The position numbers and the translations under genes are program-made. DNA of 64,000 nucleotides, taken from Marinibactrum halimedae. Lineage in GTDB: Bacteria > Pseudomonadota > Gammaproteobacteria > Pseudomonadales > Cellvibrionaceae. The notes beneath the pieces were generated by a model. The model was given only the letters and a program-made list of their open reading frames with translations, made no database searches and was not told the DNA's origin. The stretch is taken from assembly GCF_021234875.1 (NCBI RefSeq), contig NZ_JAJQVM010000020.1, forward strand, positions 43,019 to 107,018. The letters run 5' to 3'. Each line of letters opens with the position of its first letter. Within the stretch, counting starts at the first letter, position 1. Shown here piece after piece: positions 10,429 to 20,671 of the stretch.

Positions 10429-10761
10429 ATGGCTTCATTTCAACATCTAAAATCCACATTGACCACTGCCTTTTTTGTGCTGCTTATGTTTGCTTCGGGC
10501 ACTGTTTTGGCGCAGGCTGAGACGTCACAATCAGCGGCTTCTGTCATATCTGAAAGTGTGTCTGATATCGTCAACATTAATACCGCTCCGGCTGAGCGCT
10601 TGGCGAAGGTGCTGCATGGTGTTGGCCCTAAGAAAGCGGAAGCTATTGTTGTGTGGCGTGAAGAGAATGGTGGATTCCAGCATGTGGAAGAGCTAATGGA
10701 AGTGAAAGGCATTGGTGAAAAACTCATGGATAAAAATCGAGATCGGATTGTCATTCAGTAA
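10429..10761 (+). CDS. ComEA-family helix-hairpin-helix DNA-binding protein, exported
   Basis: A 110-residue protein with an N-terminal signal sequence (hydrophobic core about 12-27, likely cleavage near AQA at about 29) and a ComEA-type double helix-hairpin-helix domain (about 47-108). The diagnostic sequence VNINTAPAERLAKVL is followed by GVGPKKAEAI and VKGIGEKLM. Family members bind double-stranded DNA in the periplasm during natural transformation. The gene has a strong GAAGGAGA ribosome site and stands alone between two terminators, so it is probably monocistronic. Short ComEA-like proteins also occur in bacteria not known to be competent; no other competence gene is present in the window. 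Confidence 0.85.
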   Translation: MASFQHLKSTLTTAFFVLLMFASGTVLAQAETSQSAASVISESVSDIVNINTAPAERLAKVLHGVGPKKAEAIVVWREENGGFQHVEELMEVKGIGEKLMDKNRDRIVIQ

Positions 10762-10780
10762 TAAAAGCTGGTTTAATAGA

Positions 10781-10812
10781 AAAAAGCCCGAGTTTTTACT
10801 CGGGCTTTTTTC
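10781..10812 (+). terminator. Rho-independent terminator after the ComEA-like gene
   Basis: A perfect 13-bp stem (10781-10793 paired with 10798-10810, core GCCCGAGT/ACTCGGGC) with a TTTT loop. The A-run on the left and T-run on the right could let it work in both directions. Confidence 0.93.
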
Positions 10813-10843
10813 TATGTAATGCTGAAATGAGTAGAGTGTAATA

Positions 10844-11569
10844 ATGACAAAGCAAGTGACGACAACTGCTGTAGACTTGGGGCCAAAACTGATTGTGGCA
10901 TTGGATTACCCTGATGCTAATAGCGCCCTTACTATGGCTAAGCAGCTTTCACCGGAGTTTTGCCGCGTGAAGGTCGGTAAGGAGTTGTTTACTGCATCAG
11001 GTCCGCATATTGTTGAGCAGCTGCAAATACTTGGTTTCGATGTTTTTTTAGATCTTAAATACCATGACATACCCAATACGTGTGCTGGGGCGGTAAGAGC
11101 CGCTGCAAACTTGGGTGTATGGATGGTCAACGTCCATGCTCAGGGAGGGCGGCGTATGATGGAAGCGGCAAAAAACGCGATTGTATCGTCAAATACAAAT
11201 ACCTTATTGATAGCAGTGACTGTGTTAACCAGTATGCAACAAGAAGATCTTTCTGGACTAGGAATTGCCATTAACTTGGATCAATACGTGGCGACATTAG
11301 CTCAGTTAGCTAATGAGTGCGGGTTGGATGGTGTTGTGTGTTCAGCATTTGAAGCCTCGTCAATGGTAAACCGCTTTGGGTCCAATTTTTTACGAGTTAC
11401 CCCAGGGGTACGTCCGTCCAATAGTGTAAAGGGAGATCAGCGCCGGGTAATGACACCTGCTGAGGCAGTGAATGCTGGCAGTAGTCATATTGTTGTGGGC
11501 CGTCCGATTACACAAGCTGATGATCCTGGAGAAGCTTCTGCAGCGGTTGTGGCTGAGTTATCCTGTTAG
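10844..11569 (+). CDS. pyrF: Orotidine 5'-phosphate decarboxylase
   Basis: PyrF decarboxylates OMP to UMP, the last step of de novo pyrimidine synthesis. The 241-residue protein shows the catalytic Lys-Asp-Lys-Asp array: KVGKELF (about 43-49) and DLKYHDIPNT (about 69-78). The phosphate-binding end carries VTPGVRP and VVGRPIT. The start ATG at 10844 lies about 34 bp after the preceding terminator. In E. coli pyrF lies downstream of lapAB; here it lies before cmk, so the same neighbourhood has been reshuffled. Confidence 0.96.
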   Translation: MTKQVTTTAVDLGPKLIVALDYPDANSALTMAKQLSPEFCRVKVGKELFTASGPHIVEQLQILGFDVFLDLKYHDIPNTCAGAVRAAANLGVWMVNVHAQGGRRMMEAAKNAIVSSNTNTLLIAVTVLTSMQQEDLSGLGIAINLDQYVATLAQLANECGLDGVVCSAFEASSMVNRFGSNFLRVTPGVRPSNSVKGDQRRVMTPAEAVNAGSSHIVVGRPITQADDPGEASAAVVAELSC

Positions 11570-11647
11570 ATTTGGCTTTTTTATTTCTGTGGGCGTATTT
11601 CAAGATACGTTGCGATTAAAATAAATGTGTTGTGAGGAAGGTTAGGG

Positions 11648-12391
11648 TTGAGTAGAGAAATACCCATTATCACTGTAGATGGTCCAAGTGGGGCAGGAAA
11701 GGGAACGTTATGCCAAAAACTGGCCCAGTACTACGGCTTTCACTTATTAGATAGTGGTGCGATCTATAGAATCGCAGCACTTGCTGTTTGTAATTTGCAG
11801 GTTTCAATAGAAGATGAATCCGCTGTCCTTAGGGTAATTGAAACCCTTGATATTCAATTTAAGACGGTTGACCAAAAAATTGCTGTTTTTTTAGATGGCA
11901 AAGAGGTTTCGAGCCAAATTCGAACAGAAAGAGTGGGGATGGCCGCCTCGAAAATTGCCGCGCTTGGGAATGTCCGAGCGGCATTGCTGGAGCGTCAGCG
12001 GCATTTTGCTCAATCCCCGGGTCTTATCGCTGATGGGCGGGATATGGGGACAACTGTCTTCCCTAATGCAGATGTTAAAGTTTTTTTAACGGCTACTGCT
12101 GAAGAGCGTGCTAGGCGACGTTACCAGCAATTACTGTCCTCTGGTGTCGATGCAGATTTCGAAGCAATTTTATCTGATATTCAATTAAGGGATGAACAAG
12201 ACTCAAAACGTGCGGTTTCGCCTTTGAAGGCATGCACTAGTGCGGTCAGTATCGACAGTAGCGAAATGACGATTGATGCCGTTTTTGAAAAGATTGTCGA
12301 ATATGCAGACTCTATTCTTGTTGTTGATGGAAAACGTTTTGTTCCTTCCGGTGCCAGTTCTTCCATTGGGGAAAAAAATAGCGCTTTGTAG
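11648..12391 (+). CDS. cmk: Cytidylate kinase
   Basis: Cmk phosphorylates CMP and dCMP to the diphosphates. Start choice: a TTG at 11648, preceded by GAGGAAGG at 6-nt spacing, gives the family N-terminus REIPIITVDGPSGAGKG. The P-loop is GPSGAGKG (about 13-20); the CMP-binding segment LDSGAIYR and the lid RARRRYQQL are present. At 247 residues it is slightly longer than typical (about 225-230), with a C-terminal extension of around 20 residues. It is separated by 27 bp from lapB. In most gammaproteobacteria rpsA follows cmk directly; here lapB and two tRNA genes intervene. Confidence 0.94.
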   Translation: MSREIPIITVDGPSGAGKGTLCQKLAQYYGFHLLDSGAIYRIAALAVCNLQVSIEDESAVLRVIETLDIQFKTVDQKIAVFLDGKEVSSQIRTERVGMAASKIAALGNVRAALLERQRHFAQSPGLIADGRDMGTTVFPNADVKVFLTATAEERARRRYQQLLSSGVDADFEAILSDIQLRDEQDSKRAVSPLKACTSAVSIDSSEMTIDAVFEKIVEYADSILVVDGKRFVPSGASSSIGEKNSAL

Positions 12392-12418
12392 ATTAAGTGT
12401 TGTTGGGGTCAAAACTCA

Positions 12419-13621
12419 ATGAATGATACGGCCATTTTCTTTCTCATATTCCTTTCACTTGCTATTGGTTATTTGCTTGGTCGGCTGTCTTCGTTTTCAT
12501 GGACAGAGAAGCTTTGGCCTCGTGAGAAGGCTAAGTTTGATCAGGCTGAGTACATTCGAGGCTTGAATCATCTTCTGAACGAAAATGCTGATGCAGCCGC
12601 AGATATATTGGTCTCTGCTCTTGAGGTATCCAGCGAAACATTGCATACCCACATGGCTCTCGGGGCTTTGCTAAGGAAGCAAGGGGATATTGGCCGTGCA
12701 ATCAGTATCCACCAAAATTTACTCTCCCGCCCTTCGTTGTCTTTGACTCAGCAGCAATATGCCCAATTAGAATTGGGTTTAGATTATATGAAGGCTGGGG
12801 TATTGGATCGTGCTGAAAATGTTTTCCTAGAGCTTAAAAGCTCCCAAGATTTGACTTTGCAAAGACGAGCCTTGGAGTACTTATGTGATATCTATCGGGA
12901 TGAAAAGGAGTGGCTGAGTGCCATAGAGGCTGTTGATCATTTGTTGGACAAAAAAATCGTCGAAGATATCACCCTTTGGCGAAAGGTACAGGCTCATCAT
13001 TATTGTGAATTAGGTGGTGTTATGTTGATGCAGAATGATTTCATTTCTGCTCAAAAAGCATTTTCAGAGGCGCTTAATTATAATAAAAACTGTGCCAGAG
13101 CCTCCCTTGAATTGTCTGGGGTATATGTTATGGAAGGTAGCTACAAGGAATCTATTCGTCACCTCAAAAAAGTTCCAGATCAAGATGCTGATTATATCCC
13201 AGAAGTGTTGCCTCGATTGGTTGAGTGTTACGCCAAACATGGATCTGTGAGAGAGCTTATTCGATATTTAATCGCTCTTCATGATCGCTATCCTAGTAGC
13301 TCTGTATTGCTTTCAGTGGTTGAGCTTGTCAAAAGCATGGATGGTAGTGCTGCTGCCAGTAATTTTTTAGCTGAAAAGTTACAATCAAGGCCTTCCCTTC
13401 GTGTTGTGGGAAAGTTTTTAACGTTTCAGAAGGACAATTCACAGGAAGAAAAGAATCGCCCAGAGAAGGTGACAGAATTATTGTTAAGGCACTTGGTTGA
13501 ATTAAAACCTTACTATCGCTGTAATTCCTGTGGATTTGCAGGAAATCAACTCTATTGGCTTTGCCCTAGCTGTAAATCTTGGGAAAGTATTCGTGCGGTT
13601 AGGGGTATTGATGGGGAATAA
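12419..13621 (+). CDS. lapB: Lipopolysaccharide assembly protein B
   Basis: LapB (YciM) is an inner-membrane TPR protein that, in E. coli, controls LpxC proteolysis by FtsH and so sets the LPS synthesis rate. The 400-residue protein matches the family layout: one N-terminal membrane helix (about 5-23), a run of TPR helices (about 40-360) facing the cytoplasm, and a C-terminal rubredoxin-like metal site with two cysteine pairs (CNSC at about 366-369 and CPSC at about 381-384). In E. coli lapA precedes lapB; no lapA-like frame exists in the 27 bp between cmk and lapB or after ihfB. Confidence 0.93.
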   Translation: MNDTAIFFLIFLSLAIGYLLGRLSSFSWTEKLWPREKAKFDQAEYIRGLNHLLNENADAAADILVSALEVSSETLHTHMALGALLRKQGDIGRAISIHQNLLSRPSLSLTQQQYAQLELGLDYMKAGVLDRAENVFLELKSSQDLTLQRRALEYLCDIYRDEKEWLSAIEAVDHLLDKKIVEDITLWRKVQAHHYCELGGVMLMQNDFISAQKAFSEALNYNKNCARASLELSGVYVMEGSYKESIRHLKKVPDQDADYIPEVLPRLVECYAKHGSVRELIRYLIALHDRYPSSSVLLSVVELVKSMDGSAAASNFLAEKLQSRPSLRVVGKFLTFQKDNSQEEKNRPEKVTELLLRHLVELKPYYRCNSCGFAGNQLYWLCPSCKSWESIRAVRGIDGE

Positions 13622-13746
13622 GCGTTTCGGGAGAGGGCTTTACTGGTAGGGGCTTGGCAATTCACTATTTTATCAAAATATAAAAAGTAAATTTTCCCCG
13701 AAGGAAAGAACTCTACAAAAAACAGATACTTAATGTCTTCATGTTG

Positions 13747-13775
13747 TTGACAGTAAAAAATGCTCTCTATAAGAT
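13747..13775 (+). promoter_or_regulatory. Sigma70 promoter for the tRNA-Asn pair
   Basis: A consensus -35 TTGACA (13747-13752) is followed after 17 bp by a -10 TAAGAT (13770-13775) and then a G/C-rich discriminator (ACGCGCC), the arrangement typical of stable-RNA promoters under stringent control. The first tRNA begins 30 bp downstream. Confidence 0.75.
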
Positions 13776-13805
13776 ACGCGCCATTCCTCGACGGGTATAG
13801 ATGAT

Positions 13806-13880
13806 TCCGGCATAGCTCAGCGGTAGAGCAGTAGACTGTTAATCTATTGGTCCCTGGTTCGATCCCAGGTGCCGGAGCCA
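13806..13880 (+). tRNA. tRNA-Asn (anticodon GTT), copy 1
   Basis: Cloverleaf read by eye: acceptor TCCGGCA pairs with TGCCGGA, D-arm AGCTCAGCGGTAGAGC, anticodon loop CTGTTAA with anticodon GTT, and T-arm with the invariant GGTTCGATCC. Discriminator G is followed by an encoded CCA. Shares one promoter and probably one transcript with copy 2. Confidence 0.97.
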
Positions 13881-13909
13881 ATATATCTTAAGAGAACCTT
13901 TCTTGTGAA

Positions 13910-13984
13910 TCCGGCATAGCTCAGCGGTAGAGCAGTAGACTGTTAATCTATTGGTCCCTGGTTCGATCCCAGGTGCCGGAGCCA
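13910..13984 (+). tRNA. tRNA-Asn (anticodon GTT), copy 2
   Basis: Identical in sequence to copy 1 over all 75 nt including the encoded CCA, and separated from it by a 29-nt spacer. The identity indicates recent duplication or ongoing gene conversion. Confidence 0.97.
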
Positions 13985-14246
13985 TCAATATTTCATTTCT
14001 TCCAAAATATCTTTTTATTTAACATTTATAATCAGTTCTCATTGAGCCTTGCGCTGGCTTCTGGTAAGCTCGCAGCCCCCGGCGCATCTGCGCTTTGTGG
14101 CAAAATAAAAGCGAACTTTAGAAGTGGCCAGATTATTACTTCCTTATGTTTGCTGTTTGTTATAACTTACCCGTGAAACTGGCTTTACGGTGGATAAAGT
14201 ATCATGACGAAAGTGGTGATGCTGTTACTCTATTAAAGGTAAAACA

Positions 14247-15929
14247 ATGAGCGAAAGCTTTGCAGAACTGTTTGAAGAGAGCTTAAAAAGCGTTGATATG
14301 GTTCCAGGATCAATCGTAACCGGTGTGGTTATCGATGTGGATAAAGACTGGGTTACTGTACACGCAGGTTTGAAGTCTGAAGGTGTAATTCCAGCTTCTC
14401 AATTTCTGGATGAAAATGGTGAGTTGACGCTTGCTATTGGCGATGAGGTTCAAGTTGCACTAGAAACCGTAGAAGATGGTTTTGGTGAAACTCGCTTGTC
14501 TCGTGAGAAAGCGAAGCGCGCTGAATCCTGGAAAGTTCTGGAAGCTGCTCATGCTGCAGAAGAAGTTGTTAAAGGTGTGATTAACGGAAAAGTCAAAGGT
14601 GGCTTTACCGTTGATGTCTCTGGTATTCGTGCATTCTTGCCTGGTTCTCTTGTAGATGTTCGCCCTGTTCGTGAAACCGCGCATCTTGAAGGTAAGGATT
14701 TAGAATTTAAAGTTATTAAGCTAGATCAAAAGCGTAATAACGTAGTTGTATCGCGTCGTGCTGTATTGGAGCAAGCAAACTCTGCAGAGCGCGAAGAGTT
14801 GTTGGCAAACCTTCAAGAGGGTATGGCGGTTAAAGGTATTGTGAAAAACCTTACCGACTATGGTGCGTTTGTTGACTTGGGCGGTGTTGATGGTCTTCTG
14901 CATATCACTGATATGGCTTGGAAGCGTATCAAGCATCCAGGTGAAATCGTTAATGTTGGCGATGAGATCGACGTTAAAGTATTGAAGTTTGATCGTGAGC
15001 GTAACCGCGTTTCTCTTGGCTTGAAGCAGTTGGGTGAAGATCCTTGGGTGTCTATTACCCAACGTTATCCAGAAGGTGCCAAAGTTAAGGCTACTGTGAC
15101 TAACTTGACCGACTACGGTTGTTTCGCTGAGTTGGAAGAGGGTGTTGAAGGTCTTGTCCACGTTTCTGAAATGGATTGGACCAACAAGAATATCCACCCA
15201 AGTAAAGTTGTACAGTTGGGTGATGAAGTTGAGGTAATGGTTCTTGATATCGATGAAGAGCGTCGTCGTATTTCTCTCGGTATTAAACAGTGTCAAGAGA
15301 ACCCGTGGGATGCCTTCGGTCGTCAATATGCTAAAGGCGATAAAATCTCTGGTAAGATCAAATCGATCACTGATTTCGGTATCTTCATTGGATTGGATGG
15401 CGGTATTGATGGGTTGGTTCACTTGTCTGATATTTCTTGGAATGAAGCCGGTGAAGAAGCCGTTCGTGCATACAAGAAAGGTGATGAGCTTGAAACCGTT
15501 ATCCTTGCTATCGACCCAGAGCGTGAACGTATTTCTTTAGGTATTAAGCAGCTAGAGACGGATCCGTTTTCAGGCTTCATTGCTGAAAACGATAAGGGTT
15601 CTATTGTCAAGGGTTCTGTAAAAGAAGTGGATGCAAAAGCTGCTGTTATTGTATTGGCAGAGGATGTTGAAGGTACGTTGAAAGCTTCTGAAATCAGCCG
15701 TGAGAAGATTGAAGATGCTCGTAATGCCCTAAAAGAAGGTGATGAAGTTGAGGCTAAAATCATCAATGTTGATCGTAAGAATCGAGTCATTAACCTTTCA
15801 GTTAAGGCGAAAGATCAAGATGAAGAGAAGGCTGCCATTAAAGAGCATTCTTCCAAATCAACAGAGTCTGCAGCACCTGCAACACTTGGCGATTTGATCA
15901 AAGCGCAAATGGAAAGTAAGGAAAAGTAA
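14247..15929 (+). CDS. rpsA: 30S ribosomal protein S1
   Basis: S1 binds mRNA on the 30S platform and unfolds leaders during initiation. The 560-residue protein carries six S1/OB-fold domains, at about 20-88, 105-172, 190-260, 275-347, 362-434 and 448-520. Domains 3 to 5 contain the recurring pattern ...DYGxFxxL...GLVH(I/V)S.... The C-terminal end is charged and shorter in character than the last repeats. An AAAGGTAAAACA ribosome site precedes the ATG. A strong terminator follows at 15957-15988. Confidence 0.98.
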   Translation: MSESFAELFEESLKSVDMVPGSIVTGVVIDVDKDWVTVHAGLKSEGVIPASQFLDENGELTLAIGDEVQVALETVEDGFGETRLSREKAKRAESWKVLEAAHAAEEVVKGVINGKVKGGFTVDVSGIRAFLPGSLVDVRPVRETAHLEGKDLEFKVIKLDQKRNNVVVSRRAVLEQANSAEREELLANLQEGMAVKGIVKNLTDYGAFVDLGGVDGLLHITDMAWKRIKHPGEIVNVGDEIDVKVLKFDRERNRVSLGLKQLGEDPWVSITQRYPEGAKVKATVTNLTDYGCFAELEEGVEGLVHVSEMDWTNKNIHPSKVVQLGDEVEVMVLDIDEERRRISLGIKQCQENPWDAFGRQYAKGDKISGKIKSITDFGIFIGLDGGIDGLVHLSDISWNEAGEEAVRAYKKGDELETVILAIDPERERISLGIKQLETDPFSGFIAENDKGSIVKGSVKEVDAKAAVIVLAEDVEGTLKASEISREKIEDARNALKEGDEVEAKIINVDRKNRVINLSVKAKDQDEEKAAIKEHSSKSTESAAPATLGDLIKAQMESKEK

Positions 15930-15956
15930 TTAGCTCTTCCTTTGTTCCATAAAATG

Positions 15957-15988
15957 AAAACCCCAACCTTAAAGTTGGGGTTTTTTTT
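15957..15988 (+). terminator. Rho-independent terminator after rpsA
   Basis: An 11-bp stem (AAAACCCCAAC at 15957-15967 with GTTGGGGTTTT at 15974-15984) and a 6-nt loop are followed by a run of T residues to 15988. It separates rpsA from ihfB. Confidence 0.94.
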
Positions 15989-16079
15989 CGCCTGTGAAAA
16001 GCTAATATTGAAGAAAGTCTCTTATTGGTATATAAATCAAACACTTATAAAGTTGGCAACAGAAGGGGTGAGGTGTTGA

Positions 16080-16361
16080 ATGACAAAATCAGAACTAATT
16101 GAAAGAATTGCTGACCGTCAGGAACAACTTTCTTATAAAGATGTAGAGTTGTCAGTAAAGTTGATTCTAGAGCATATGTCTAAAATGTTGGCTTCTGGAG
16201 AGCGAATAGAGGTTCGTGGTTTTGGGAGTTTCTCTTTACATTACAGGGCCCCTCGTGTTGGAAGAAACCCCAAAACAGGAGAAGCGGTAAGTTTGGAGGG
16301 TAAGTTTGTTCCGCATTTCAAGCCAGGAAAGGAAATGCGGGAGAGAGTGAATGATTTTTAG
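16080..16361 (+). CDS. ihfB: Integration host factor subunit beta
   Basis: IHF-beta pairs with IHF-alpha to bend DNA sharply at specific sites. The 93-residue protein starts [14 protein letters not shown] and contains the beta-ribbon-arm sequence [20 protein letters not shown] with the intercalating Pro. It follows rpsA, as in most gammaproteobacteria, but is cut off from it by a terminator, so it needs its own promoter. Its stop codon overlaps the stop codon of the convergent wbpM-like gene (shared bases 16358-16361). It marks the left edge of the polysaccharide locus. Confidence 0.97.
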   Translation: MTKSELIERIADRQEQLSYKDVELSVKLILEHMSKMLASGERIEVRGFGSFSLHYRAPRVGRNPKTGEAVSLEGKFVPHFKPGKEMRERVNDF

Positions 16362-18340
16362 TGGGTCTTGTTTCTGGAATTAGTGGCGCCTAAAGTCAAT
16401 ACATTTGTATTGGAAGTTCGTAAGAGGTCATGTGACCCTCTTTCAGGGGTGTAGTCTGTAGGGGCTGATGACATGATTGATTTTATTGCCACCGCATCGT
16501 AACGTGAGCATGCATCTGAAATATTTTGAATCAGTTGTTTTGTTTCTATCCAGCCCAGTGACTTTTCATTGGCCCTCATGATTAATGGGTGATCTGTGCC
16601 TCGAACCTCATCCCCAATCAGAAGTTCCTCATATAATTTTTCTCCAGGGCGTAGGCCGGTTTGATGGATCTCTATGTCCCCATCTGGATTTGAGTCATCT
16701 TTGATGGTTAGCCCAGAGAGTTTCACCATTCGTTCGGCAAGCTCCCAGATGCTTACGGGTTCACCCATGTCTAATACAAATACGTCTCCACCTTGAGACA
16801 TGGCGCTCGCTTGGATTACCAGTTGGGCGGCTTCGGGTATTGTCATAAAAAAGCGAGTTATTTTCTTATGAGTAACGGTGATGGGACCGCTGTCTTGAAT
16901 TTGTTTCTTAAATAAAGGTACGACTGAACCAGATGAACCCAGCACATTTCCAAAGCGAACCATAGACAGTAAGGTGGTATCCTGATTTTGTGATAGGCCT
17001 TGAAGGATTAGCTCAGCGATGCGTTTTGATGCCCCCATTGCATTAGTTGGCCTCACGGCTTTATCGGTAGAAACGAGAACAAAATGTTTTACCTTATTTT
17101 CGATGGCGGCATTAGCGCACTCCCAGGTGCCTAACACGTTATTACGCACACCTTCGATTATATTTTGTTCAACAATGGGTACATGCTTGTAAGCTGCTGC
17201 ATGATAGATGGTGTTTACCTTAAAGGTTCGTATGGTTTCGTTAATCTGGTGTCTGTTTAAGGTTGATCCCAGAATAGGAACTATACGAGTGCTGTTGAAT
17301 TGCTGAGATAATTGCCTTTCTAAGTCGTACAGAGAGAATTCGTTTTGCTCAAAAAGAACTAATGTATGTGGTTTTTCTGGTAATATTTGCCTACAAAGCT
17401 CAGAGCCAATAGAGCCACCGGCGCCGGTCACCATTACCGCTTTGTTTAGGACGCATTTGTCCAGTAGGTCTTTTCTAGGGGGGACGGGATCCCTGCCTAA
17501 TAAGTCTTCAATTTCGACATCTCTGATGTCACTAATTTGAGTACTCCCAAAAATGACATCTTCCAAGGTTGGCACCGTTTGTATTTTCACTTTTAGATTT
17601 CCAACCTTTTCAACCACTCTTGCTCTTTGGGATTTGTTTGTTTGGCCTAAGGCCAGTAGCACAGTATCAACGGAGTATAACTCTACAAGTTGAGGAAGTT
17701 CTGACGGGGGTGAGACGCTTATACCTCTCACGGTTGTGTTAGATAGTTTGGCATCGTCATCAATATAGGCGACCACCTGATACATGCCACTTTGTATAAG
17801 GCTGCCTCCTACCTGATATCCAGTGTGTCCTGCCCCGTAGATAATCACAGAGTTTTTGGTATGATTGGTTCGCCTTGGATAGTTGTCCGATAAAATTATG
17901 TGTACCATGCTTCGCACTAAAAGTCTTGGGCTGCCTAATATGACTAAGACAAGGAAGTAGTAGATGAAAGGTGTTGATCTAGGTAGAGATATGCTTGATC
18001 CACTAGGTAGTTGTATAGAAAGTTGTATAAAATACGAGCATGCCACAAGAGTTGTAGCAGATATTAGAGCACATACAACCACGGTGATAACAGCTTGGTG
18101 AGCCATGAACCTGAGAATGGCGCGATAGAGGCCCATGCGTACAAAGGCATAAATAGTTGTCACCGTAGTTACCGTAGTAACAGCAATGAGCTCAGACTGG
18201 AGAGGATTAACAAGCTCTCCAATTCTTAAAAAAATTGCGACATATAGTGAAAAAGGAATAGCAAGTAAATCATAAAGCAACGAAAAAGAGCGTTTTATAT
18301 GCCTTGGTGCTTCAGTTAGAGTTTTTAAAACGGCATACAT
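16358..18340 (-). CDS. wbpM: WbpM-type membrane nucleotide-sugar 4,6-dehydratase
   Basis: WbpM/PglF-type enzymes convert UDP-GlcNAc to a UDP-4-keto-6-deoxy sugar, usually the first step toward the initiating sugar of B-band-type O-antigen. I choose the ATG at 18340 because AAAGGA lies 6 nt before it and the resulting 660 residues match the family; an upstream ATG at 18403 lacks a ribosome site. The N-terminal part has about four membrane helices, followed by a Rossmann-like domain ([10 protein letters not shown], about 150) and the SDR domain ([14 protein letters not shown], about 286). The active site reads [16 protein letters not shown], with Met replacing the usual catalytic Tyr, as in WbpM. 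It is convergent with ihfB, in the same place as the P. aeruginosa O-antigen locus. Confidence 0.92.
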   Translation of the reverse strand: MYAVLKTLTEAPRHIKRSFSLLYDLLAIPFSLYVAIFLRIGELVNPLQSELIAVTTVTTVTTIYAFVRMGLYRAILRFMAHQAVITVVVCALISATTLVACSYFIQLSIQLPSGSSISLPRSTPFIYYFLVLVILGSPRLLVRSMVHIILSDNYPRRTNHTKNSVIIYGAGHTGYQVGGSLIQSGMYQVVAYIDDDAKLSNTTVRGISVSPPSELPQLVELYSVDTVLLALGQTNKSQRARVVEKVGNLKVKIQTVPTLEDVIFGSTQISDIRDVEIEDLLGRDPVPPRKDLLDKCVLNKAVMVTGAGGSIGSELCRQILPEKPHTLVLFEQNEFSLYDLERQLSQQFNSTRIVPILGSTLNRHQINETIRTFKVNTIYHAAAYKHVPIVEQNIIEGVRNNVLGTWECANAAIENKVKHFVLVSTDKAVRPTNAMGASKRIAELILQGLSQNQDTTLLSMVRFGNVLGSSGSVVPLFKKQIQDSGPITVTHKKITRFFMTIPEAAQLVIQASAMSQGGDVFVLDMGEPVSIWELAERMVKLSGLTIKDDSNPDGDIEIHQTGLRPGEKLYEELLIGDEVRGTDHPLIMRANEKSLGWIETKQLIQNISDACSRYDAVAIKSIMSSAPTDYTPERGSHDLLRTSNTNVLTLGATNSRNKTH

Positions 18341-18562
18341 CGTTGATCCTTTAGTTGCGTTACGGACTTTATGGGTTGTGGTTAATGATTTTGGCTTAAT
18401 CATTACTGTAGATTTAAACCTGTCCGATTGCTAATTATGAAGGTTTACCAATATTCCACAGGCCGTTATTAGAAACCTGTTAAATGTAAACTGGACAGAT
18501 AAAAAAATAAACATCCTAGAAGAATATGTTTTAAATATTTCTGGTGAAGTTAGGGGGTTATG

Positions 18563-19612
18563 ATGAAAATTTTAGTTACGGGGGGGGCTGGTTTCATTGG
18601 TTCCGCAGTTGTCCGTGAAATAATCAATAATACAGATCATTGTGTGATCAATGTTGATAAGTTGACTTATGCTGGCAATTTAGAGTCATTGCTATCAATA
18701 GAGAATTCAAGCAATTATTCTTTTATCAGAGCCGATATTGCAGATCAGGATGCTATGACTCGAGTATTTAGTGACTACGAGCCTGATATTGTTATGAATC
18801 TTGCGGCTGAGTCCCATGTTGATAGATCAATCGATGGGCCTGCGGATTTCATGCAAACAAATATTATAGGGACGTTCATTCTACTTGAGGTTGCTCGTAA
18901 ATATTATATTTCATTGCCTAAGGAAAAAAAGGATGGATTCAGATTTCATCACATTTCGACAGATGAAGTATACGGTACTTTGGGCAATGATGGGCTATTT
19001 GAAGAAACCACCCCCTATGCGCCTAACTCGCCTTATAGTGCTTCAAAGGCATCATCAGATCACCTTGTTAGAGCTTGGTACGAAACATATGGTTTGCCTA
19101 CGGTTCAAACTAACTGTTCCAATAATTATGGTCCCTATCACTTTCCTGAAAAATTAATCCCCTTAGTAATCTTAAATGCTTTAGAAGGTAAATCTCTACC
19201 AATATATGGCGATGGGAAACAGATCCGTGACTGGCTTTACGTTGAAGATCATGCTCGGGCTCTTCTGAAAGTGGTTTTTGAAGGGAAGCTGGGGAATGTA
19301 TATAACGTTGGTGGACACAACGAAAAAACAAATTTGGAAGTGGTTGAGACGATTTGTAAGATATTGGACGAGCTTCGCCCAAAAACTGCCTCTTACAGAG
19401 ATCAGATTACCTACGTGGCGGATCGCCCAGGGCATGATAGAAGATATGCAATTGATGCGTCTAAAATAAAAAATGAGTTGGGCTGGACTCCAAAAGAAAC
19501 ATTTGAGTCTGGAATTCGAAAGACAGTTGAATGGTACCTAGATAATAACGATTGGTGCGAAGCTGTTACTCAAAATAAATACAATCGTGATCGCATAGGG
19601 TTGAAGGTATAA
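18563..19612 (+). CDS. rmlB: dTDP-glucose 4,6-dehydratase
   Basis: RmlB converts dTDP-glucose to dTDP-4-keto-6-deoxyglucose. Two ATG codons are adjacent (18560, 18563); the second gives better spacing from AGGGGG and the family start [14 protein letters not shown]. The 349-residue extended SDR has the [12 protein letters not shown] motif, the STDEVYG segment and the catalytic YSASK (about 159-163). rmlA follows after 77 bp. Neither rmlC nor rmlD appears anywhere in the window, so the fate of the 4-keto intermediate is open. Confidence 0.95.
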   Translation: MKILVTGGAGFIGSAVVREIINNTDHCVINVDKLTYAGNLESLLSIENSSNYSFIRADIADQDAMTRVFSDYEPDIVMNLAAESHVDRSIDGPADFMQTNIIGTFILLEVARKYYISLPKEKKDGFRFHHISTDEVYGTLGNDGLFEETTPYAPNSPYSASKASSDHLVRAWYETYGLPTVQTNCSNNYGPYHFPEKLIPLVILNALEGKSLPIYGDGKQIRDWLYVEDHARALLKVVFEGKLGNVYNVGGHNEKTNLEVVETICKILDELRPKTASYRDQITYVADRPGHDRRYAIDASKIKNELGWTPKETFESGIRKTVEWYLDNNDWCEAVTQNKYNRDRIGLKV

Positions 19613-19689
19613 CCGAATAAAAATTTCTGACCTTTAAAGGGCTGACTTATGAAAGTCAATTTTTTTGATTTTGCAGGGTGGAGGAAATA

Positions 19690-20571
19690 ATGAAATTAAA
19701 TCGTAAGGGAATTGTGTTGGCGGGTGGCTCGGGCACCAGGTTGTATCCATTGACGCTTGGTGTGAGCAAGCAATTGATGCCAGTTTATGATAAGCCGATG
19801 ATTTATTACCCGATATCTACGTTGATGATGGCTGGTATACAAGACATCTTAATTATTTCTACACCTGAAGATCAGCAACAATTTAAGAGATTACTGGGTG
19901 ATGGCAGTCAATGGGGGATATCCTTAAGTTATGTTGTTCAGCCGAGTCCGGATGGATTGGCACAGGCCTTTATTCTAGCTGAAGATTTTTTGTCGGGCTC
20001 ACCTGCGTGCTTGATTTTAGGTGATAATATTTTTCACAGTTATGGGTTGACGGAAAAACTTAAACGATCTGCTGAAAAAGAGTGTGGAGCAACTGTTTTT
20101 GGATATTGGGTAAATGATCCTGAAAGATATGGTGTTGCTGAATTTGATGAAAATGGAATCGTAGTATCAATACAGGAAAAACCAGATACACCTAAGTCTA
20201 ATTACGCAGTTACGGGCTTATATTTTTACGATGAAAATGTGGTTGAATTGGCGAAGTCTTTGCGCCCATCTGCTCGAGGTGAGTTAGAGATTACAGATTT
20301 AAATAACATTTATCTTCGGCAGGGTTTACTGACCTTAGAGGATTTAGGGCGTGGAAGCGCATGGCTTGACACTGGAACTCATGATTCACTATTGGAGGCC
20401 GCTAATTATGTTGCGACTCTTGAAAAGAGGCAAGGTCTACGCATTTGTTGCCCAGAAGAGATAGCATGGAGGAATGGTTGGATTAATCGTGAGGATTTAA
20501 TTGCTTTGTCGGAATTGTATAAGAAAACTGGATATGGTCGTTATTTGCACGAATTGACAAGCTTTTTTTAA
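19690..20571 (+). CDS. rmlA: Glucose-1-phosphate thymidylyltransferase
   Basis: RmlA makes dTDP-glucose from dTTP and glucose-1-phosphate. The start at 19690 is preceded by GGTGGAGGA, which itself contains an in-frame GTG at 19678 that I consider part of the ribosome site. The 293-residue protein shows the nucleotidyltransferase signature [11 protein letters not shown] (about 11-21), followed by [15 protein letters not shown] and the metal-binding LGDNIF segment. It follows rmlB and is probably co-transcribed with it. About 100 bp later a convergent glycosyltransferase gene ends. Confidence 0.96.
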   Translation: MKLNRKGIVLAGGSGTRLYPLTLGVSKQLMPVYDKPMIYYPISTLMMAGIQDILIISTPEDQQQFKRLLGDGSQWGISLSYVVQPSPDGLAQAFILAEDFLSGSPACLILGDNIFHSYGLTEKLKRSAEKECGATVFGYWVNDPERYGVAEFDENGIVVSIQEKPDTPKSNYAVTGLYFYDENVVELAKSLRPSARGELEITDLNNIYLRQGLLTLEDLGRGSAWLDTGTHDSLLEAANYVATLEKRQGLRICCPEEIAWRNGWINREDLIALSELYKKTGYGRYLHELTSFF

Positions 20572-20671
20572 GCCTTATTTTGAAAAGTTGGAGATGTTGA
20601 GTGTGTATAAACGCCGCTTTAACAGGTTGTGGAAAATCCCCACCGAATACATTGGAGGTTGTTTACGCGAT

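Noticed and set aside
13552..13881. Leftward 109-codon frame containing PGIEPGTNRLTVYCSTAELCR
   Set aside because: It is the antisense reading of tRNA-Asn, a well-known source of spurious protein annotations, and it also overlaps the lapB end.
14721..15422. Leftward 233-codon frame inside rpsA
   Set aside because: Long antisense frame caused by the regular S1 repeats and codon bias of a highly expressed gene.
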